Both the position numbers and the translations under genes were made by a program. Under the pieces are notes generated by a model. The model saw only the letters and a list, made by a program, of their open reading frames with translations. It ran no database searches and was not told the DNA's origin. From Misgurnus anguillicaudatus (lineage: Eukaryota > Chordata > Actinopteri > Cypriniformes > Cobitidae), in NCBI RefSeq assembly GCF_027580225.2, contig NC_073361.2, positions 18,733,001-18,797,000 on the forward strand: 64,000 nucleotides of DNA. Direction: 5' to 3'. This document shows, piece by piece, positions 24,478 through 34,799 of this stretch. The stretch's first letter is position 1, and every line of letters begins with the position of its first letter.

Positions 24478-24655
24478 ATGTTTTGTTGTGCTGTTGAGTG
24501 TCAGAATTGGAATGCCAAAAAAAGATAACCTTAATTTTTATAGAATACCGTCATCGAAGACACATTTGAAAATAAGGTGTTTATGGTTGCAATAAGCCCT
24601 TACACAAACAGAATGGAGTGATGAAATCATCTGGAAATCTATTAATAAATAGAAT
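24478..24655 (+). pseudogene. THAP-domain relic, second lineage
   Basis: From the ATG at 24478 the frame reads MFCCAVECQNWNAKK. After a one-base shift in an A run it continues DNLNFYRIPSSKTHLKIR, then CLWLQ, a stop, and ALTQTEWSDEII. This has the order of a THAP C2CH domain: a C-x-C/C-x4-C start, FYRIP and WSDEI. The final C-x2-H pair is not recognisable. It is clearly dead (frameshift, in-frame stop) and differs from the relics at 17247 and 27583. THAP domains occur in P-element, Kolobok and domesticated genes. Confidence 0.6.
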
Positions 24656-25012
24656 AGAAAATAAGTAGAGAAGATGTCCGGTGTTCTGTCAAAGTCTGAT
24701 CCATGTGTTTCTTATCACATTACATTCATAATTTATTTAGAAAAGATTTAAGATTTGGATCGGTTATATTAAAAAAGCAATAATATCACCATTTATTAAA
24801 TATTTCATAATTTTTCAGTTTTCTATTATTTCTTTTTACCTTATAACTTAGCCTATGTATCCTTCCTGTTTGTTCCTAAATTATGACGTTAACATACTTA
24901 ATAAATATATAAATATAGCACACACACACAATGTAAATTGTTATGAATATATACGTAAACAAGCCTATGCATATTAATTTGTATGTAAACATAATAGTTT
25001 ATGCGTAGGCGA

Positions 25013-26163
25013 TAGTGATGCGCGGGTCGTCTCTTAACCCGTCGTCTCTTTACATTTTATTACGTTCTTTGATAAGATTAAATTACGTAGGCCTATGTGG
25101 CAACGTAACTTCCACAACGTAACTTGCGCAACGTAACTTGATATCCCCAAACCTTTGCGTGACGTCACGGAAGCGCCAAGTAGCTCCCGCTGCCAGCCAC
25201 AACAACAAAACAAACGGAGAATTAAAAGATGAAAGACGATCTGCAGGAGAAATTAAGGTAGGGAATTTGTGAATAGATGATACAAATGCTGCTTTTTTGT
25301 GTGGTGATCTACTTTTAAAATAATAAAGCCGACAAGTTCTACATGCTAAAAACACAAAATGCGTGGACTATACTGCATATATCTCTACATTGAATTTAGG
25401 GCTGTCACCATTACTCCATTTTCTTGAGGAGTGAAAAAAAATCCTGGAGCACATGTCGAGTACTGTTTAAAATAGCGGCGATTTAGTGAAACAAACTAGA
25501 AAGAAAATTACAATAGTATCAGAAGCATATATCAGCACAACGCTGCCTCTCTCTCTCCTCGTTCGCTCGCTCTCTCGCGCACGCGCACACACACTTGGCG
25601 CGTGCATCAGCTCGTACATGAAGGCAAGAATGCGATGCGATTGCATCCTTGTAAATTTCGGAAGTTTACACGACTGAGCTGCAGCGGGCAGGCATAAGAT
25701 TTATAAAAACACATATGAGAAGAAAGGCACAGCAACTCAAAAAGACTTACGTGTTTCACAATTACTCATAATGCCAATTTTCTCGTGGAGGCATGGAGCA
25801 GCATGAGAATACACAGTTAACTTATGTGCGATCTACCGGCATTGCCTTTGCGATCGACGTATTGGACACCCCTAGTTTACCATTATCCTATCTCTATATT
25901 AATATGACCATGCTGGTTTCTATGGCTCATTCGTGTATGTTGTTGCCAGTGTACAGGGCGATGTAATCTAATGGCTGTTTGTTTCCAAGCACTTTTAGGC
26001 TGAAATAAAGCCTCTTTTTATTTACATTACAAATGCCTAGTATGTCTATTTTAATGGTCGCGGGCGCAGGGCGGTGCGGGTTGTAAAAATAGATACAGTG
26101 TTGCAAATATTTCATAAAAGCGGGACCCGCGGGTTGGAAAAAACGCAGACCCGCGCATCACTA
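25013..26163. mobile_element. hAT element with perfect 8-bp duplication GTAGGCGA
   Basis: The ends TAGTGATGCGCGGGTC and (inverted) TAGTGATGCGCGGGTCTG are flanked by GTAGGCGA at 25005-25012 and 26164-26171. The 8-bp duplication and terminal sequence identify hAT. It is 1151 bp. A short frame near 25229 (MKDDLQEKLR followed by a GTAGGG donor-like site) may be a transposase exon remnant. A second TAGGG-ended segment lies within. Confidence 0.75.
25397..25874. mobile_element. Possible nested TAGGG-ended hAT-like segment
   Basis: TAGGGCTGTCACCATTACTC at 25397 and, inverted, TAGGGGTGTCCAATACG at 25874 look like hAT ends. The flanking 8-mers (ATTGAATT, GTTTACCA) do not match, so the borders or the call may be wrong. 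The interior has a CT/CG-rich run (CTCGCTCTCTCGCGCACGCG). Confidence 0.35.
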
Positions 26164-26263
26164 GTAGGCGATAAATATAAAGAACAACTAATATAAAACA
26201 GGAAAATTATGAAATATTTAATAAATGGTATTATATAGAATACATGATAGTATTGCTTTTATA

Positions 26264-27088
26264 TGTACTTTAGCGATTCATACTGTAAAAATAATTGATT
26301 TACCAATAAAGAACAATATATATATGTGATATATATGTGATAAATATATATATGTAATGTGATGAAAACACTACACTTAAGGGAAACATACAGTAGGGGA
26401 AACTTCGGTCTTATTGGCTGCTTTGTCTTTGTTTTCACTATGTGTTGTGTTTTTGTTTTGACAGCTCCACACGTGCGCGTCTTCCACCTGGTGATCTCAT
26501 CATCTCTGACTCTTCTCACCGGCGTCCCGCACCTGATCCTTATTATTGCCCAATCCGATTTGATTTAAATTCCCCTCGTTTCCTTTGTTCTTTGCAAGTT
26601 CGTCTTCGTATGTCCATGCCCGCTAGCATTGTCTAGTTCCTGTCTTGTCGTGCTTTAAGAAAGTCTTCTTATTAATATCTGTGCTTTCTGCTGCCTTTGC
26701 CCCTTTAGATTCCCCGCCCCGTTGACACTCTGTTGAGGATTAGTTTCCAGTATTCGTCTTCACTGGATTGTGTTTATTCACCGCTGTCAGTCTCTCCCGG
26801 CTGGTGTGGCAACAGTCGAGTGTAGTGCATTCTCAGTCTGTGGATTCCCCGAGCGCTATTCAACGTCTTGCGCTGTCCAGCTGCAGTGCGCCAGTTTAAT
26901 ACTAAAACACTTCACGCCACTACTGCGGAGCTGTCACTTTCTGCAACCAGTTGGGCTCCGCCCACAAAAAACATAATTTCTGTTTGCAAACACGCAAAAG
27001 GTTTATTGCTGTCATAAATACATCTGTCTAGACTAAAACAAGGCCAAATTTGTGCTGTCAGTGAACATTTAATGTCTAACCATAGCCC
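26264..27088. other. Non-coding stretch, possible retrotransposon LTR-like fragment
   Basis: An AT microsatellite-like run lies near 26320-26355. The CT-rich, CpG-containing block 26400-26950 (CCACCTGGTGATCTCATC, CCCCTCGTTTCCTTTGTTC) resembles fish LTR or LINE untranslated regions, but no TG...CA boundaries, primer site or coding part was found. The call is weak. Confidence 0.3.
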
Positions 27089-27236
27089 AAAAAAATAAAA
27101 TAAAATAAAATAAAATAAAATAAAATAAAATAAAATAAAATAAAATAAAATAAAATAAAATAAAATAAAATAAAATAAAATAAAATAAAATAAAATAAAA
27201 TAAAATAAAATAAAATAAAATAAAATAAAATAAAAA
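27089..27236 (+). repeat. (TAAAA)n microsatellite
   Basis: An almost perfect run of about 28 TAAAA units. Its reverse frames give artificial repetitive Phe/Ile/Leu/Tyr peptides that are not genes. Confidence 0.95.
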
Positions 27237-27582
27237 TTAATAGTAATAATAAAAAACACCCTGTAATCACTGTTGTCTAAACGTCGGTTTTAGAGAGACA
27301 AAGCGAGTAAGAAGTAAATAATGGCAAAATATTTTTAATAGAAAAACCTTCAAACAAGGCTAAAGGTGGATTTGGCAATAAAGATAAAACATCTATCCAC
27401 AAGTTTCCGAGGGGTCGTTACTGTAAAAAAGAAAGTGGGTAAAACTTCCAGTGAGGCGGCGGGAGTAGTATATCAATGGTATTTTGTGTGTTGTATAGCG
27501 AACTGGTTAGATATTTTTCAGGATTTTTTTACTATTTAAAGTCGCAAACCTTTATGAGAGATGTTGTTACAGAGCTCAGGGA

Positions 27583-27830
27583 CAACATGTGCTGTTCGTG
27601 GTTGTACATATAACCGGAATGAACTAAATCAGCTTAAACGTGAGTGTTTTGAACATTAGCCTAAAACTTAAGTGTTCCTGTCAATGACTGTATAGTTTCC
27701 ATCACCTCCCAAAAGACTTAAACTTAAAAACACCCCCAAAATACTTGTTTGTGTGCTCGTTTCACTTCATGGATAAGAAGCCAACACAGGATAACCCATA
27801 CCCAACCATCTACTGCGGAGGGTACTGTTA
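27583..27830 (+). pseudogene. THAP-like C2CH zinc-finger relic, third lineage
   Basis: Reading from 27583: CAVRGCTYNRNELNQLKREC then FEH. After a one-base shift and a stop comes YSFHHLPKDLNLKTPPKYLF and VCSFHFMDKKPTQDNPYPT. The C-x4-C pair, the SFHHLPK strand and the C-x2-H pair in CSFH are in the order expected for a C2CH THAP-type finger. Vertebrate THAP-like proteins with VCSFHF and KKPT are familiar to me from fish. The frameshift and stop show a dead copy. It may be from a transposon or a processed copy. Confidence 0.6.
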
Positions 27831-29423
27831 TTTCACCCTTTTTATTTCGTTGAGGTTGTGTTCCCATATCGTTAGATGTTAGCAAGTTTGGATCGCTATC
27901 TTAAGTGACTGTCAACTAATGAATAAATGAGTGTCATGTCCCGCTATGCGTCCCGCTTGATTACTTCGAACCAGACGACACGCCCACTTTTGACGAAGGA
28001 AACTTGTGGATACAGTATATTGACTTGTATGGCCAAAATATGACCTTTAACTCACTCTGAATTCCATGTGTAAAGTACCACCTCACCGCACCGCAGGCAC
28101 TATTAATACCAGGAGAGCATTGCAGAACTGGCCGTGCGTTAAGAGGAAAATAAATTTTGAAGAGCCACCAATCTGTAAATATTCATAGTTTTATGTTTGC
28201 TCAGAGCAGGTGGAAGGCAGTCATAATGTGACCTACTTGAAGCTAAACTTCTATAACTTGCTGATTTGTTTGAGGTAAAATACACAAAGTACAGCTTAGC
28301 GAGACAAGAAAAACAAAGAATTGCTTATGAAAAATTTTAGTCATTTGATACGGTGTTGGTTCACCCACACACTGACTCGCTAACATGCAAAATATAATCT
28401 TACTGTAGTCATTTTTCATAGCATGAAGAATGTCCAAATGGGAAATAGAAAATTGTATTCGGCTTTTTCTAGATACATTACAATATTTTAGCTAGTAGTA
28501 AGCAATCTCTTTTAGATTAAATTGTTGTGCATACCGTCTTACCTGATGCAAAATCAATTATAACTCTAAGGTAATGTATCCTTCTTTCTAATGACTGCCT
28601 TAATATCTCACAGCTGCCAATATTCTTGAATGAGAAGCAGACTTTGTCTTACATGCTAATGCCATTGGACGTTAAAGTTGAACAGGGTTTCATATGCCAC
28701 TCTGAGTCTATCAAATGGAAGTCGGCATCTGTTGAGTCCTACTGATGAATAATGGATAGGACTGAAGAGAAGCTTTAGGCTTGATCCACTCACAATGGGG
28801 GGTTGGGGGGGGGGGTGTACGGCAGCCCAAGTGTACTAGCTCCAACACTTTTCACTCTCACTACATGAACCACAAGTGACAGCCACACCAGGGATCATGC
28901 AAACCCTTTGACTAGAGGAGGAATTGGTGGCAGGAGTCATTTTAATGAGAGAAGTCTCGTGGAAACTTTGAAAACTGCACAAAAGTCTCAGTGTTCCCAA
29001 CTTCCAAGTTTCATTATTTTAAGAAATCACACAGTATTATTCTCAGATTTTAATTGAAGAAAGATGAAAGTGCTTGGTAGGTCCTATTGGAAGCATAATG
29101 TCTGTATCAACCATGTACGACTGTTGTAGGTTAAGGATTTTGGCTAAAATCACACACTCAAATTTGGTCAGTCCAATCGAGTCAATATATTCATCAATAA
29201 CATCAAATCTCATTGGTTCTTGCATATCTCGTCATAAAAACATGCATATTACAACTAGTCAAGAGACATATATGAGCCAGTGAGACAAACAAATATTACA
29301 TGGTCATGACATTGTAACTCGTCAAAATTGAAGTTGATATTTTTCTTTTTTAAAACTAAATCTAATAACACATGTTTTACTTGGCAAAATGAGTATTGGT
29401 CAATCTCAGGTAAATAATTTTTC
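27831..29423. other. Non-coding stretch with a G-rich tract
   Basis: No exon or repeat end supported. A G tract with single T interruptions lies near 28797-28818. The part just after 27831 may still belong to the preceding relic. Confidence 0.45.
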
Positions 29424-29427
29424 TTAA

Positions 29428-30345
29428 AGGTGGAAAAGAGGATGTTTGTTTAATACATTTTTGCAATATTACTTGAAACTGTCTTTACTAAATGATAAAA
29501 GACTATTTATTAGGTGCATTGAAAGTAATAAAATTAATATATGTCATCTGTTCATAAGGTAGGGCCTTAAAAACATCAGCCAATCGTTGACGTAATCATC
29601 GCAATCGTCATTGGCCCTCTGGCTTGTCAATCACTACCATTACGTTCCTTGTGAGAGACGTGCACGCTCCAGTAACTTTACACGAGTGACGCATGCGCAT
29701 AGCGCATGAAATTCCGTCTTTAGTTTCGGTTTGTTTTCATCGTCGCTCCTGCTTTTCTCCTCGAATTTGCATCATGAAAGAGAAGAAACCCGAGGGAGGA
29801 TTGTAAAAGAAATACTTTTTAAGTCGCAGAGAAGAGGAGAAAATTGCCAGAATAACGTAATGTAACCAGAGTCATTATTGGAGAAACATTTCAACGCTGG
29901 AGAGCAAGGAACAAAGAGGTGTCAAGACACACGCACAGTTCGCAAAAATTCTCTTCGACAGGTATCAGTGATTTTTCTTTCTTTGTGGATGTAATTATTG
30001 TTGTACTGTTATTCAGGTATATCGACGTTGTTCTTGTACTGTAGTTGTAAGGCAGTGACCAGTCTGCTACATGCTAGTTGAAATGGGAGTAGCGTCGACT
30101 GATCTAACTTTACGTCTTATGTGTTTATTATCATATCATTTCACATAATTAATCCACTGACGCGACACAGCATATGCCGGTGGTAAACAAACACTCGTGT
30201 TCAAATACTCGTGCACGAGTTTTGGAAGGCGTTCCCTAGAAATGAGTTGTGAAGGAGGGAGGCTGTTCTTACGGATGCACTCATTTCAAAAACTCAGTAA
30301 CGGTCTTTGGATTCTCAGTTGGCGGAAACATCCTCTTTTGCGCCT
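29428..30345 (+). mobile_element. Exon-bearing TTAA element D, copy 2
   Basis: The ends AGGTGGAAAAGAGGATGTTT and (inverted) AGGCGCAAAAGAGGATGTTT are flanked by TTAA on both sides (29424-29427 and 30346-30349). It aligns end to end with 15311-16219 in the same orientation, about 14 kb away, with scattered substitutions and small indels. It carries the same relic exon and donor site. Confidence 0.8.
29774..29961 (+). pseudogene. Relic first exon inside element D copy 2
   Basis: The ATG at 29774 opens MKEKKPEGGL and then a stop. Downstream frames read VTRVIIGETFQRWRARN and, one shift later, VKTHAQFAKILFDR, ending at CAG|GTATCAG. It matches the exon in copy 1 with different lesions. The GETFQRWRA part is better kept here than in copy 1. 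Function of the ancestor unknown. Confidence 0.5.
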
Positions 30346-30630
30346 TTAATGGAAGATGGAGGCATTTTGATAACAGGGCTGAAAGGAACAGGACTGAGTT
30401 TTTAGCATAGATTTAGTAAATACATTAAATAAAGTGGCAGTAAATATGTGCTAATAGCATAAAGACACTTAGCAAATTCTAGTGATTTTATGTTAATGTT
30501 AATAATATATATTTTTTAAATAGTCTGATAATATCAAAGAAATGATATAGGTAACAGGACTGAAAATTAAGATTGACTTTTGATCTTCACATAACCTTCA
30601 GAAGATCCAAATGATGTCCCTTCCTCTTAA

Positions 30631-31381
30631 AGGAACACGCCCACATTTTGGGAATTTAGCTTATTCACCGTATCCCCCAGAGTTAGATAAGTCCATACAT
30701 ACCTCTCTCATCTCCGTGCGTGCTGTAACTCTGTCTGACGCAGCCCCCGCTAGCTTAGCTTAGCACAAAGACTGGAAATGCATGGCTCCAGCTAGTATAC
30801 TGCTCCCAATAAGTGACAAAATAACGCGATCATTTTCCTATTTATGTGTTGTGATTTGTATAGTCAAACCGTGTACAAATAACAAGGTGATATGAGACAC
30901 AGCGATCTTTTAACAGTATACATACTGAGAACTATATTCTCTGAAGACGAAGCACTGCCGCATGGGCGGAGTGATCTGCTCGCAGCACACGAGAAGCCCC
31001 TGGTGAGGAGCAGAGAGTTCGGTCAGAGTTGTGCAAATCACTCCGCCCATGCGGCAGTGCTTCGTCTTCAGAGAATATAGTTCTCAGTATGTATACTGTT
31101 AAAAGATCGCTGTGTCTCATATCACCTTGTTATTTGTACACGGTTTGACTATACAAATCACAACACATAAATAGGAAAATGATCGCGTTATTTTGTCACT
31201 TATTGGGAGCAGTATACTAGCTGGAGCCATGCATTTCCAGTCTTTGTGCTAAGCTAAGCTAGCGGGGGCTGCGTCAGACAGAGTTACAGCACGCACGGAG
31301 ATGAGAGAGGTATGTATGGACTTATCTAACTCTGGGGGATACGGTGAATAAGCTAAATTCCCAAAATGTGGGCGTGTTCCT
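30631..31381. mobile_element. TTAA palindromic element with near-identical 343-bp arms
   Basis: Starts AGGAACACGCCCACATTTTG and ends with its exact inverse, flanked by TTAA (30627-30630, 31382-31385). The arms 30631-30973 and 31039-31381 appear identical by eye, separated by a loop of about 65 bp. The identity is why the same 5-prime peptide (MRHSDLLTVYILRTIFSEDE) can be read from both strands. Non-coding. The AGG termini and TTAA fit the same class as the other TTAA elements here. Confidence 0.8.
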
Positions 31382-31413
31382 TTAAAAATGTGACTTGCGG
31401 GATATTCCTAAAT

Positions 31414-31785
31414 TTTCAGAAGGGGAAACGTGGACTGAGTGAAATCCTGGGGAAATAACTAAAATGTGCATTTATGTAAAATATTATCACTTTTACTGGT
31501 AAATTTTTTTAAAAGCAAAGATGGGATATGGACCTACACAAAAATGCCAAAAATTCAAGATATCTAAAGAATTGTTTGCTTTAAAAAATTGACATTTTTA
31601 GAAGGGGGGAACGTGTTGGGTAACAGGACTAAGTGAAATCCTGGGGACATAACTAAAATATGCATTTATCTAAAATATTATGACTTTTCAATTGTAAAAA
31701 GCAAAGATGGAACATGGACCCACACACAAATGCAAAAAAATTACAAATATCTAAAGAATTGTTTGCTTTATTTTTAAAGTTAAAG
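31414..31785 (+). repeat. Two-copy tandem repeat of about 181 bp
   Basis: AGAAGGGG at 31419 and 31600 starts two similar units, each containing AGTGAAATCCTGGGG, AAAGCAAAGATGG and ATCTAAAGAATTGTTTGCTT. Similar GGTAACAGGACTGA sequence before the palindrome (30540) suggests that the palindrome inserted into a larger repeat spanning about 30350-31950. Confidence 0.6.
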
Positions 31786-31962
31786 TATAGAGATAGAGAG
31801 CAGGTACAGATAAGAAAATCTATTTTTCAGGGTTCTGTGTAGTTTTTATTAATGTTTTAAAATATTTAGTTTAAATTTGGTTAGATTAACATGCAGGACA
31901 CTTAGCTTAATAATAAAATGTACTTTTAAAGTTAGTTTTCTTGCATTTTTATACATATAATG

Positions 31963-33255
31963 CAGGGGCGTAGCCAGTAATGGGCCAGGGCGGCACTGGC
32001 CCGCCCACATAACTCACTGGCCCGCCCAGGCAAGTTTAATCAAAATAAATTTTTTGTTTACTTTTATTATTCAAATGTATTTAAGAAAATATATTAATAT
32101 AATCCAGATTTATTGTTGGCCGGTGTGTGTATAATTTGCTTTCTAAATAAAATGTTGTTAAAGCAAGTTGTAGGAAGCCTCCAGTACGTAATTGGTTGCT
32201 AGGGGTTCTGGCAGGTAGACTCTGTGGGAAGCGACGGGCTCTGCAGCCAGCCAGCTAACTTTGCTAACTGCTTTTTTTAGCTAATATTAAAATTGCCACA
32301 ATAATGGCTAAAGTTTCTTTAATGTGTTATTTAAAAAAGCAAGAGCTGAGGAAGACGATACGCCACTGCCTCCATCTGCCGAGTCCTACCAGCTCAGTTC
32401 TTCAGACTCATCAACCCACAAGGCGGCTAGTCAGGCGCACTGGTGGCGCCGGTTGCCGCTTGCTCCCTGGCGGCAGTTCCAGTGCGCTCTCCAGTCAGAC
32501 TGACACAGGTTGACCCGCCGATCTAACGGCAATTGATGAACCACGTACAACCCAATTTGAATCCACTAGTACTACTCGCCTCAAAAACCTGTGCCTTTTG
32601 TTTTTTGAAAAATAACTCTGTGACTCTTTGGACTATAATGAGATCATTTCTGTTTTCAACATTAAACCCAGGCATTTGCGTCTTGTTTTGTAGAAAGAAA
32701 ACAACAAAGGTAAGCCTGTTGTTTAACTCATTTCCTTCATTTTTGCTCGGGAAGTGATTTAACTAAGTGGTGTGTGTATAGATGTATGCCTTATAGGTTA
32801 AGTTACATTGTTTAATTTAAACGAGTTGCTATTTTTTGGCACAAAAGCTTAATTTCCACCAGGCTGATTGCACTGTATATGGTTGATTTAATATAAATTA
32901 GGCAGTGTGTTGTTATTTATTTCAAACCGTGCTCTGCTGAGAGTTTTCATTATTTCAATTTCCTGTTACTTTTAGCCTACTTTATTTCAGGTGAACTGTT
33001 TTTGCACTACTGACTAGCCTAAGACTGCCTGGCCTGGTTTGTCCTATGTGTTGGTTAAACATGTTTAGACAGTGTTTTATTATTGCCTTCGCCGAAAATT
33101 GCAAAGGAAAGATGTCACTGTTTTTGCAGATTGTCTATTCTTTTTCTACTCTAAGGTTTAATTATTATTTAAGTCATTTTATTCTATGATTAAACTATTG
33201 GCCCACTCACTTTTGCCCCGGCCCGCCCAAAATACAATTTCTGCCTACGCCCCTG
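31963..33255 (+). mobile_element. hAT element with perfect 8-bp duplication ATATAATG
   Basis: Begins CAGGGGCGTAGCCAGTAATG and ends TTTCTGCCTACGCCCCTG, with ATATAATG on both sides (31955-31962, 33256-33263). CAGGGG...CCCCTG ends and the 8-bp duplication define hAT. It is 1293 bp with GGCCCGCCCA motifs near both ends. A relic coding segment at 32304-32503 suggests it is an internally deleted derivative of an autonomous element. Confidence 0.8.
32304..32503 (+). pseudogene. Relic N-terminal coding segment inside the hAT element
   Basis: The ATG at 32304 opens MAKVSLMCYLKK. After a one-base shift the frame continues ARAEEDDTPLPPSAESYQLS, then SSDSSTHKAASQAH, to a stop at 32501. Further downstream DLTAIDEPRTTQFESTSTTR is open in one frame. 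An acidic, serine-rich leader of this kind is common before the zinc finger of hAT-type transposases in fish. No zinc finger or catalytic region remains. Confidence 0.4.
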
Positions 33256-33472
33256 ATATAATGACCTGGAGAAATGGCACTGATTCGGTGGAATGACCCT
33301 AAACAACAATACAAGCACTCTCTTACAAATATATTGTTTCAGGTGAGAAGGCATTAATTAACCTTCTAGAGGCATTTGGATTATTTCAATGATGGAGATA
33401 TGCTTTTTTAGGGCTTCGCCATGTCAAGACCCTTAATATAAGATAGCATGATGGCATTTTAACAGTGGCGGG

Positions 33473-33916
33473 TCGTGAATGCTCTTCCGAGGGTCTCAAA
33501 TTCAAAATATGTGTTCGGAGTGTCATGTGTGTTGCTCATGTTTTCAAAATATGTGTTGGTTTTCAAAATATGTGTTCATGTGAACCATGTGCGTCACGTG
33601 TTTTGTCAAAATAAGTGACAGCTACACACGCGTCAAAACCGTTTATGATAAAAGAGACGCTCACGTTCACTAAATACACGCAAGACACTCCCTTAACAGA
33701 AAACTCTGATTACGCATGAAATTATGCAAGTATCTGGAAACGCGAGCGTCTCTTTTATCATAAACCCTTTAGACGGATCTGCAGCAGGCACTTATTTTGA
33801 CACGTGATGCACATAGGTTAACTTGACGCGCCGAACACATTTTGAAATTACGAACCACACACGTGACGAACTTCGCATCAGGCGCCCTCGAAAAAAGAAG
33901 TTACCGGCCGCCACTG
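33473..33916. mobile_element. hAT-type MITE X, copy 1, perfect 8-bp duplication CATTTTAA
   Basis: The ends CAGTGGCGGGTCGTGAATG and (inverted) CAGTGGCGGCCGGTAACTTC are flanked by CATTTTAA at 33465-33472 and 33917-33924. It is 444 bp. An inner inverted pair (AAAGAGACGCTCACGTT / GCGAGCGTCTCTTTTATC) gives a hairpin. Partial copies lie at 46214-47258 and 55789-56125. Confidence 0.8.
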
Positions 33917-33928
33917 CATTTTAATAAA

Positions 33929-34075
33929 GCAATAAACCCCAGGAAGCGGTGGGTTACCGGTGCATTTTGTAACAGCTAAGGGGCGTTGTTAGGCACGACA
34001 CGAAGCGGAGTGCCTAAAACCCCCTTAGCTGTTATAAAATGCACTGGTAACCCAACGCTTCGAGGGGTTTATTGC
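33929..34075. repeat. Near-perfect palindrome with GAAGCGGAG core
   Basis: The arm GCAATAAACCCCAGGAAGCG, through GTTACCGGTGCATTTTGTAA, is mirrored to 34075, centre near 34002. The central sequence TTAGGCACGACACGAAGCGG is shared with the foldback at 23135. It seems to be the middle of a longer palindromic element whose right arm is 34076-34712. A related end with GCAATAAGCCCCGC occurs at about 59822. Confidence 0.6.
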
Positions 34076-34712
34076 ATTTATAAAACGGTTACTTCATATG
34101 CATAACATTAGCGGGATTTTATTTACATAAAACACAAATAAGTTGTAATTATATTAGTACAAATATTACTCTTCCTCCAAACAAAGTAGTTCCTCAGAAT
34201 CAAGTGTGACTGAAACAGAGCGCAGTTCACAAACAACACAGACGCAGCAAAGATACAATGAAAATATGATTTAAGACTGTGGTGTTTATTTTATAAATCA
34301 CCATTCATCTAATTTATACATTAACATTTATATTGTGTAACTGTTGAAGTGATGATCAAATATGCTTGGAAGCATGCTTAACATTAACTCTTTCCTCGTC
34401 AGCGTTTTTTTTTTTTTAAGTTGCCACCCAGTTTTAGTTTAATGCCTTACAGAAAAATTATCTTCTTTAAATAAACATAAAATATCAAATGAAAGAACAG
34501 ACCATCCGCTTTCACACAAAAAAACAAAAAACGTTTCATCCTACCTTTATTTGTTCTCTTATATCACCTCGGAGATAATTCCATTTTTGTGAAGAACTCT
34601 TGTAAGAGATCAGATTCAGAGCCTGATGAAAACACGCTGTTTTCAGTGTCGAGTGAATGCGTCAGTGTTTAAATTGGAATCAGAATGAAGAACCAGAACT
34701 GCCCGTTTTATA
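34076..34712 (+). mobile_element. Element M, copy 1
   Basis: AAAACGGTTACTTCATATGC, through CCTCAGAATCAAGTGTGACT, to AGAACCAGAACTGCCCGTTT matches the inverse of 58949-59833. It lacks some interior parts of the other copy. A TTAACTCTTTCC-type MITE lies inside (34384-34680). Confidence 0.6.
34384..34680 (-). mobile_element. MITE A, copy 1 (TTAACTCTTTCC ends), within element M
   Basis: Begins TTAACTCTTTCCTCGTCAGC and runs through GTTGCCACCCAGTTTTAG and TTTCATCCTACCTTTATTTG, the inverse of the right half of the copy at 61890-62341. The other terminus is missing or diverged. Confidence 0.5.
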
Positions 34713-34799
34713 ATATAAAATAACTCATCTTTGTGAGTGAAAATGTATCACTGACTGGCAAGCTCAGTTGCAAATTTGATTTGGTTAATGAATATATAT

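Larger units (their letters stand above)
24768..26262. mobile_element. Inverted-repeat element split by a hAT insertion
   Basis: CACCATTTATTAAATATTTC at about 24788 is matched in inverse by GAAATATTTAATAAATGGT near 26211, with similar flanks (CAATAATA versus TAGTATTGC). The hAT element at 25013-26163 is inserted between the arms, and removing it leaves arms about 360 bp apart. The THAP relic at 24478 may belong to the same element. Confidence 0.5.

Noticed and set aside
25397..25874. Complete nested hAT copy
   Set aside because: The ends look right but the flanking 8-mers do not match, so it was kept only as a low-confidence segment.
26400..26950. Solo LTR of a Gypsy-like element
   Set aside because: The CT-rich composition is similar, but no TG/CA ends, target duplication or polyadenylation layout could be shown.
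26912..27270. Long reverse frames of repeated Phe/Ile/Leu/Tyr residues
   Set aside because: They come from the (TAAAA)n microsatellite read in reverse; no gene.
30892..31120. Two similar 62-residue proteins on opposite strands
   Set aside because: They are the same palindrome arm read from both strands, with no domain and no start context.
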